In this document: positions 59,626 through 64,000 of the stretch, in pieces
How positions within the stretch are numbered: position 1 is the stretch's first letter
Layout of the letters: every line of letters begins with the position of its first letter
NCBI RefSeq assembly: GCF_000179575.2
Contig: NC_015636.1
Span: 1,465,495-1,529,494 of the forward strand
DNA from: Methanothermococcus okinawensis IH1
GTDB lineage: Archaea > AGJL01 > Methanococci > Methanococcales > Methanococcaceae
Length of the DNA: 64,000 nucleotides
Direction of reading: 5' to 3'
Made by a program: the position numbers and the translations under genes
Notes under the pieces: model-generated
What the model was told of the DNA's origin: nothing
The model's input: only the letters and a program-made list of their open reading frames with translations
The model's database searches: none

Positions 59626-60705
59626 TTAAAGTATTATATCTCTATCAGTTTTACAATATATTCCCAACAACTTAGCACAGAGCTCCATATCTTTATCCCC
59701 TATCTTTACAGTTTCATGAGATTTTTTTAATATATATGGATACCCGCCAACAGATATTTCATTTAAATTTGAAAAGAAGTCATTATTTAATTTTGAAAAT
59801 GAAGTAATATTCAACATACCTGAGCTCCCATCCAATCTTACAAATTGATAGTATAATTTACCAATATCGTATCCAAAATGTTTTATATGATTTATAGTAT
59901 AGTAAATATTCTTATTTATATCTTTTATTTTCTTATCAGACAAATCTAATGGTTTTGAATAACCTGTTCCTTTTATTTTTGAAAATATTGCTATGTCTGG
60001 AATATTAGCCTCTTTAAAATATAAATTCATTTTTGAAGTTTTTGATACCCCTATTATTTTTTTATCATAATTTTGTAGGAGCTCCGTTAAAAGAACTATG
60101 TATTCAAGCTGTTCAAATAGTATTCTCTCTTCATTACTTTTATAGTTTAAATCATTTGTTGGAATAAGCCTATTTTCCCCTATATTTTCAAAAATCCTAT
60201 CTTTAATTTCATTACAATATTCATTATAATAATCTACAATAGATGATTCTGATGAATTTTTGTTATTTTCAATCACTGTTCCGTAGGTGTGAGTTTGGAT
60301 TAAAAGAGAGTATATCGAGCCATCAAATAAATAATAGTCAATATCCTTGTTCATAAAATTCCACAGTGCAGTTTTTAATTCCATATTCATCATATAAAGC
60401 CTAAGCCTATCTGGCACATACTTATATGGAAGGATTATATCCGTGTCCCAATATGAAATGGATTTTTCTATTTTTTCTCCGACTTTATTTATATATGAAA
60501 CAGCGCCTATTGAATACAGGCAATAATCGATATAATTTAATTTATTAAAACTACCATCTCCACCAGCAAATACACAGTCCGATGGATTTTCAAAGTTTTG
60601 TGGTATCCAATATTTGCCACTATCAAATTTTCTGTCAATAGATTCTATTTTTTTACGAATTTTATTTTTTTTGCTAAGTAAATATGAAAAATCCAAATCA
60701 AACAC
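59626..60705 (-). CDS. nurA: NurA-domain nuclease
   Basis: NurA is a 5'-3' nuclease that works with the HerA helicase and Mre11-Rad50 in archaeal DNA end resection. The 359-residue protein has the family metal motif FAGGDGSFNKL at about residue 46, a second Asp in YYLFDGSIYSLLIQ, and ISVGGYPYILKKSHETVKI near the end, with the conserved His-containing segment. No herA, mre11 or rad50 gene lies in the window, so it is assigned by motifs alone. Two GAGCTC sites occur near its 3' end and one in the middle. Confidence 0.83.
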   Translation of the reverse strand: MFDLDFSYLLSKKNKIRKKIESIDRKFDSGKYWIPQNFENPSDCVFAGGDGSFNKLNYIDYCLYSIGAVSYINKVGEKIEKSISYWDTDIILPYKYVPDRLRLYMMNMELKTALWNFMNKDIDYYLFDGSIYSLLIQTHTYGTVIENNKNSSESSIVDYYNEYCNEIKDRIFENIGENRLIPTNDLNYKSNEERILFEQLEYIVLLTELLQNYDKKIIGVSKTSKMNLYFKEANIPDIAIFSKIKGTGYSKPLDLSDKKIKDINKNIYYTINHIKHFGYDIGKLYYQFVRLDGSSGMLNITSFSKLNNDFFSNLNEISVGGYPYILKKSHETVKIGDKDMELCAKLLGIYCKTDRDIIL

Positions 60706-60792
60706 CTAATTTATTTCCTTTTTGATAATAATATTTTATTTTTATTATTATTTTTATATATCATATCCTATTTATTTTTTCTCTTATTATTT

Positions 60793-61152
60793 TTATTCCT
60801 TATCCATTATATCGTTATCTTCATCTTCTTCCTTTTTCTTTACTATATTTGTATCCATAATACTTATTAACCCGTTTTCCCCTATTATTTCTACCAACAT
60901 AGGCAATATTTTTAATAATTTTTCCTCATATTCTATACATTCGACTATTACAGGTAAATCCATGGAAAGTCTTAAAACTTCAATTTCAGATATGCCCCTT
61001 ATACCATAACCACAAAAACCTCTCAAAATCGTAGCTCCTGCAATACCATTTTCTTTAAGTATTTTTAATATATACCGATATAATGGCATTCCTTTATACT
61101 TATCAGTCTCTTTTAAATATATCCTTAGCATTTTAGCATTTAGTATTTTCAT
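60793..61152 (-). CDS. DUF190 PII-like signalling protein
   Basis: DUF190 proteins have a PII-like ferredoxin fold and are often found next to CrcB fluoride channels. The 119-residue protein shows the usual order: AKMLRIYLKETDKYKGMPLY, ILKENGIAGATILRGFCGYG, LSMDLPVIVECIEYEEKLLK and LVEIIGENGLISIMDTNIV. The C-terminal tail is Lys/Glu/Asp-rich. No crcB is adjacent here. The ATG follows AGGTGGCACT. Ligand and partner are unknown. Confidence 0.87.
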   Translation of the reverse strand: MKILNAKMLRIYLKETDKYKGMPLYRYILKILKENGIAGATILRGFCGYGIRGISEIEVLRLSMDLPVIVECIEYEEKLLKILPMLVEIIGENGLISIMDTNIVKKKEEDEDNDIMDKE

Positions 61153-61376
61153 AGTGCCACCTATTATGTTAATTATTTTATTTTATTTCTGCTATAATTT
61201 ATGTTATTTTTTTATTATTTAGTATTATTTATTTTAATTTATTTTGAGTATATTTTACTTTTTTATATGTTATTTTCTTAATCATATTTTTATATAATTT
61301 ATATGTTATTATATGCTAATTATATGAGCGGTTATATTTTGGGATGATGTATACTTAATAACACTTTGGTGGTTTA

Positions 61377-62198
61377 ATGGATATAAAAGAAACATTTTCA
61401 GAGTTTGTTTATAAATATTATATCGAGCCAATCAAACTGAAATCAGGATACAATATCATTCAAGAAATTACCTATGGAATATTATTGTTTGTAATGGTTT
61501 ATTTGTTTTACAAGGTTTGTAAATTGCTTAATATAAAAATAAATAAAAAGTTTGCATTAACTACAATTTTTTATATTATATTAATAGCATTAATGAGAGC
61601 TCTGGTTGATGCAGGATATATCCCTCATTCATATTATACAGTAACTCCCGGCATTGTGATTTTGGTAGGTCTGTATTATATGAGCTCTATAATTATTTCA
61701 GGCATACTATTCAAAAAAGATAAATATCATATTTCCGCAATAATAATGGCATTAATACCAACAGTTTATTTATTAAGTATATTTATAAACAATATGGTGC
61801 ATATGAATGCATTATTTTATGTGCTTGGTATTGTAGCTATTGTATATGGCATTGTAATATATCCTATTGAAAAAATAAAAATCTTGAAAAATAAATTGAA
61901 TTTTGACACCGTAGATAAATATGCAATAATATCGCAATTAACAGATGCCTCAGCAACAGCCGTTGGTATCGGCATGTATGGGTATTGGGAACAGCACCCT
62001 ATCCCAAGACTTTTTATGGGTATTTTTGGTCCATATATAATGATACCTTTAAAATTAATTGTTGTTATAGCAGTATTATATATCATAAACAAAGAAATAA
62101 ATAATAGGGATTTAAGAAATATATTAAAAATAACCATAATGGCTTTGGGACTTGCCCCGGGGCTTAGAGATTTGTTTAGAACTATTATGGGAGTTTAA
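61377..62198 (+). CDS. DUF63 family integral membrane protein
   Basis: The 273-residue protein has seven or eight membrane helices and belongs to DUF63, an archaeal family of unknown function. Characteristic segments are an N-terminal FVYKYYIEPI, the loop ALMRALVDAGYIPHSYYTVTPGI (Arg, Asp and Pro within membrane boundaries), QLTDASATAVGIGMYGYWEQH with its DASAT core, and LAPGLRDLFRTIMGV at the C-terminus. A GGTGGTTTA site precedes the ATG. It stands alone. Confidence 0.86.
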   Translation: MDIKETFSEFVYKYYIEPIKLKSGYNIIQEITYGILLFVMVYLFYKVCKLLNIKINKKFALTTIFYIILIALMRALVDAGYIPHSYYTVTPGIVILVGLYYMSSIIISGILFKKDKYHISAIIMALIPTVYLLSIFINNMVHMNALFYVLGIVAIVYGIVIYPIEKIKILKNKLNFDTVDKYAIISQLTDASATAVGIGMYGYWEQHPIPRLFMGIFGPYIMIPLKLIVVIAVLYIINKEINNRDLRNILKITIMALGLAPGLRDLFRTIMGV

Positions 62199-62319
62199 TT
62201 TATTAATTTAGTTAGTTAATTTAGTTATTTAATTTTAGTTGATTAATAGTTTAATGTTATAATTTTAATATTTTAAATTTATAAGATATAAGACATAATA
62301 AATAATGAAAAGGGATATT

Positions 62320-62586
62320 ATGAAAGTTGTTGAAATGGTTATTAATAAAGAGGATGAATTATATAATTATATAGATAATATTGATGAAGGGGATTATATG
62401 GAGGCTTATTTTGGAAGATGCCATATGGAAGGCACAGTTATTAGTAAAGAGGATACATTTTTTAGATTGGATTCCGATAACGAATTAATGGGAATGGTAG
62501 AATTTGACCTATCAAGTGTTGTTAATGATTTAATAGAGCTCGTCCATACTACGCCAGATAAAAAAGTAATCTTAAAAATAATGTAA
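62320..62586 (+). CDS. DUF2097-type small methanogen protein
   Basis: I prefer the ATG at 62320 (MKVVEMVINKED) behind GGGATATT; an ATG 15 bases upstream lacks a ribosome site. The 88-residue protein has EGDYMEAYFGRCHMEGTVI in the middle and a hydrophobic end, LIELVHTTPDKKVILKI. This fits DUF2097, a small methanogen family of unknown function, with moderate certainty. It lies between the DUF63 and cbiC genes, each with its own spacer. Confidence 0.7.
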   Translation: MKVVEMVINKEDELYNYIDNIDEGDYMEAYFGRCHMEGTVISKEDTFFRLDSDNELMGMVEFDLSSVVNDLIELVHTTPDKKVILKIM

Positions 62587-62740
62587 AAAATATATGTTAG
62601 TAATAATTATAAAAAATAATTTAAAGTTATAAAAATAAAATATAAAATAAAATTGATAAAAATTAATGTGTTATAAGAAAAATGATGATTTATAACTGAA
62701 TAATAAAATTAAAAATACTGCAATAATAAAAGATGATATT

Positions 62741-63382
62741 ATGTTTATGGGAGCTACAACAAAAGAAGGGCTTAATATTGCTGAAAAATCCAGAACAATA
62801 GTAAAAAATAAGATAAGACAAGTATTGGGGGAAGATAAGTTAAAAAGTTATTCCAGTGAAGAATTAACGATAATGGAAAGAGTTGTACATGCTACTGCTG
62901 ATGAAGAATATGCAAAACTATTAATTTTTAAAAATAACCCGATAGAGAATGGAATAGAGGCTATTAAAAACAAAAAACCAGTAGTTGTGGATGTGGGCAT
63001 GGTTAAGGCAGGTATTAGATATAACAATTTATATAATTTTATTAATGATAAAGAGACTTACAAAATGGCTGAGGAAGAGCAGATTACAAGGGCAATAGCA
63101 TCCATGAGAATTGCAAAAAAGCTTATTGATGGTGGGGTTGTAGTAATAGGCAATGCACCTACTGCATTATTCGAAGTAATTAGGTTGATAAATGAAGAGG
63201 GCATAAAACCAAAACTTGTTATCGGAGCTCCGGTTGGTTTTGTAAAGGCTAGTGAGTCAAAAGAAGCTTTAAGAAATACGGATGTTCCATCCATAACCAC
63301 AGTAGGACCAAAAGGTGGGACTCCCGTTGCAGTATCTATTGCTAATGGCATCATAGCATTAAGTAAAAATAAAAGGGCATAA
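62741..63382 (+). CDS. cbiC: Cobalt-precorrin-8 methylmutase CbiC
   Basis: CbiC migrates a methyl group from C11 to C12 to form cobyrinic acid in anaerobic cobalamin synthesis. The 213-residue protein has the family order GLNIAEKSRTIVKNKI, the catalytic-His region MERVVHATADEEYAKL, VVVDVGMVKAGI, VVIGNAPTALFEVIRLI, VIGAPVGFVKASESKEAL and PKGGTPVAVSIANGII. The GATGATATT before the ATG is a weak ribosome site; Met3 is an alternative start. Last gene before the CRISPR leader. Confidence 0.95.
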   Translation: MFMGATTKEGLNIAEKSRTIVKNKIRQVLGEDKLKSYSSEELTIMERVVHATADEEYAKLLIFKNNPIENGIEAIKNKKPVVVDVGMVKAGIRYNNLYNFINDKETYKMAEEEQITRAIASMRIAKKLIDGGVVVIGNAPTALFEVIRLINEEGIKPKLVIGAPVGFVKASESKEALRNTDVPSITTVGPKGGTPVAVSIANGIIALSKNKRA

Positions 63383-63778
63383 TTTATATAATAACATTTA
63401 AATTTAAATCCTTGCTAATTTTACTTATTTTTTTATTATATTGATTATTTAATTTTTATTTTTTAAAATATCTTTAATCTATCCGTCGTAAATCGATGGA
63501 TTTTTTAGTATAATTAATATATTTAAATAAATAGAATTATAGAGATTTTTAAGAGATTTTTTATATATTGTGTTATTTTTAATCCTTCCTTGTAAATTTT
63601 TTAGATTTTAAAAAAATATCAATTTAATATCTTTTATATTCCTAAATACCTTTAAATTATCCGTCGTAAATCACCCTTAAAACTATATAAATAACAAAAA
63701 TCAATGTGATTCGAGATGCAAGGTTTATATAGGGGTAATGCAAAGGTATTTTACATAAAATAAGAAAATTTTTGAACT
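63383..63778 (+). promoter_or_regulatory. CRISPR leader region
   Basis: 396 non-coding bases run up to the first repeat. They include a duplicated 14-mer, ATCCGTCGTAAATC, at 63481-63494 and 63659-63672. The TATA box TTTATATA at 63724-63731, preceded by GCAAGG, lies about 50 bases before the first repeat and would start transcription into the array. A+T-rich leaders on this side of identical repeats are typical. No open reading frame with a ribosome site is present. Confidence 0.75.
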
Positions 63779-64000
63779 GTTAAAATCAGACCATTGATGG
63801 ATGGAAATTTAATTTTGGTATAATAAAAAACCTCAATTTGAGTTAAAATCAGACCATTGATGGATGGAAATTTTTTTCACCTTTATAAGTAATTAGGGAT
63901 TGCCCCTGGTTAAAATCAGACCATTGATGGATGGAAATCAAATATTGCAACATTTTTGTAAGAATAATTGTAAAAGTTAAAATCAGACCATTGATGGATG
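63779..64000 (+). CRISPR. CRISPR array, first repeats (continues beyond window)
   Basis: Four copies of a 30-base repeat that starts GTTAAAATCAGACC and ends GGATGGAAAT lie at 63779-63808, 63842-63871, 63909-63938 and 63976-64000 (the last cut by the edge). They are identical where complete. The three spacers are 33, 37 and 37 bases. The GAAAT end and GTTAAAATCAGACC start are typical of methanococcal type I-B/III arrays. No cas gene is in the window, so they must lie further right or elsewhere. The identical repeats and adjacent leader suggest this is the acquiring end. Confidence 0.97.

Noticed and set aside
63383-64000. Complete CRISPR-Cas system
   Set aside because: Only the leader and the first repeats are in the window; no cas gene was found on either strand.

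Overview
This window is a very A+T-rich stretch (by eye over 70% A+T) of a methanogenic archaeon of the order Methanococcales. The gene content supports this: an A-type ATP synthase operon with a triple-hairpin K subunit, an archaeal histone, RNase P subunit 4, TrmY, citramalate synthase, a thiolase/HMG-CoA synthase/DUF35 mevalonate cluster and many small archaeal DUF families. Shine-Dalgarno sites of the GGTGA type precede most genes, and several start codons were moved inward for that reason. The che genes point to a motile Methanococcus or Methanothermococcus rather than Methanocaldococcus jannaschii.

Layout. 1-3.4 kb: cheW-cheB-cheA on the minus strand, with cheA running off the left edge. 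3.5-17.5 kb: housekeeping genes on both strands (TrmY, DapB, RNase P, CBS protein, ribose-1,5-bisphosphate isomerase, SAH/SIH hydrolase, Fe-S flavoprotein, proteasome chaperone, HemD, PyrF, TrmJ-like). 17.6-27.4 kb: the A-type ATP synthase operon atpHIKECFABD on the minus strand. 28.3-31.5 kb: a CbiMQO-type nickel/cobalt importer. 31.6-31.9 kb: tRNA-Val followed by hairpin elements. 32.6-33.8 kb: a decayed insertion sequence. 33.9-54.8 kb: GatB, CimA, LysC, CBS/HPF-like protein, PurQ, histone, dTDP-sugar genes, TrkA, NfeD/SPFH pair, thioredoxin reductase, topoisomerase I and a beta-CASP RNase. 54.9-59.5 kb: HypA, DUF35, a small CooT-like protein missed by simple ORF calling, thiolase, HMG-CoA synthase and a likely regulator. 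59.6-63.4 kb: NurA, DUF190, DUF63, DUF2097, CbiC. 63.4 kb to the end: a CRISPR leader and the first four repeats of an array that continues past the window; no cas gene is present.

Three signals are not explained by ordinary annotation. (1) The palindrome GAGCTC occurs about 89 times in 64 kb, against about 3 expected from base composition. It lies almost only inside genes and in all three codon frames, so it acts at the DNA level, like the cyanobacterial HIP1 palindrome. (2) A roughly 57-bp double-hairpin element lies just downstream of both atpD and tRNA-Val, and each time it is followed by a second copy of the gene's own 3' end. This suggests a small element that targets gene ends and duplicates them. 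(3) atpE and atpC, neighbouring genes of the ATP synthase operon, each appear to lack one A in an A5 run, which splits atpE and cuts off the AtpC C-terminus. This could be sequence error, mutation or recoding.
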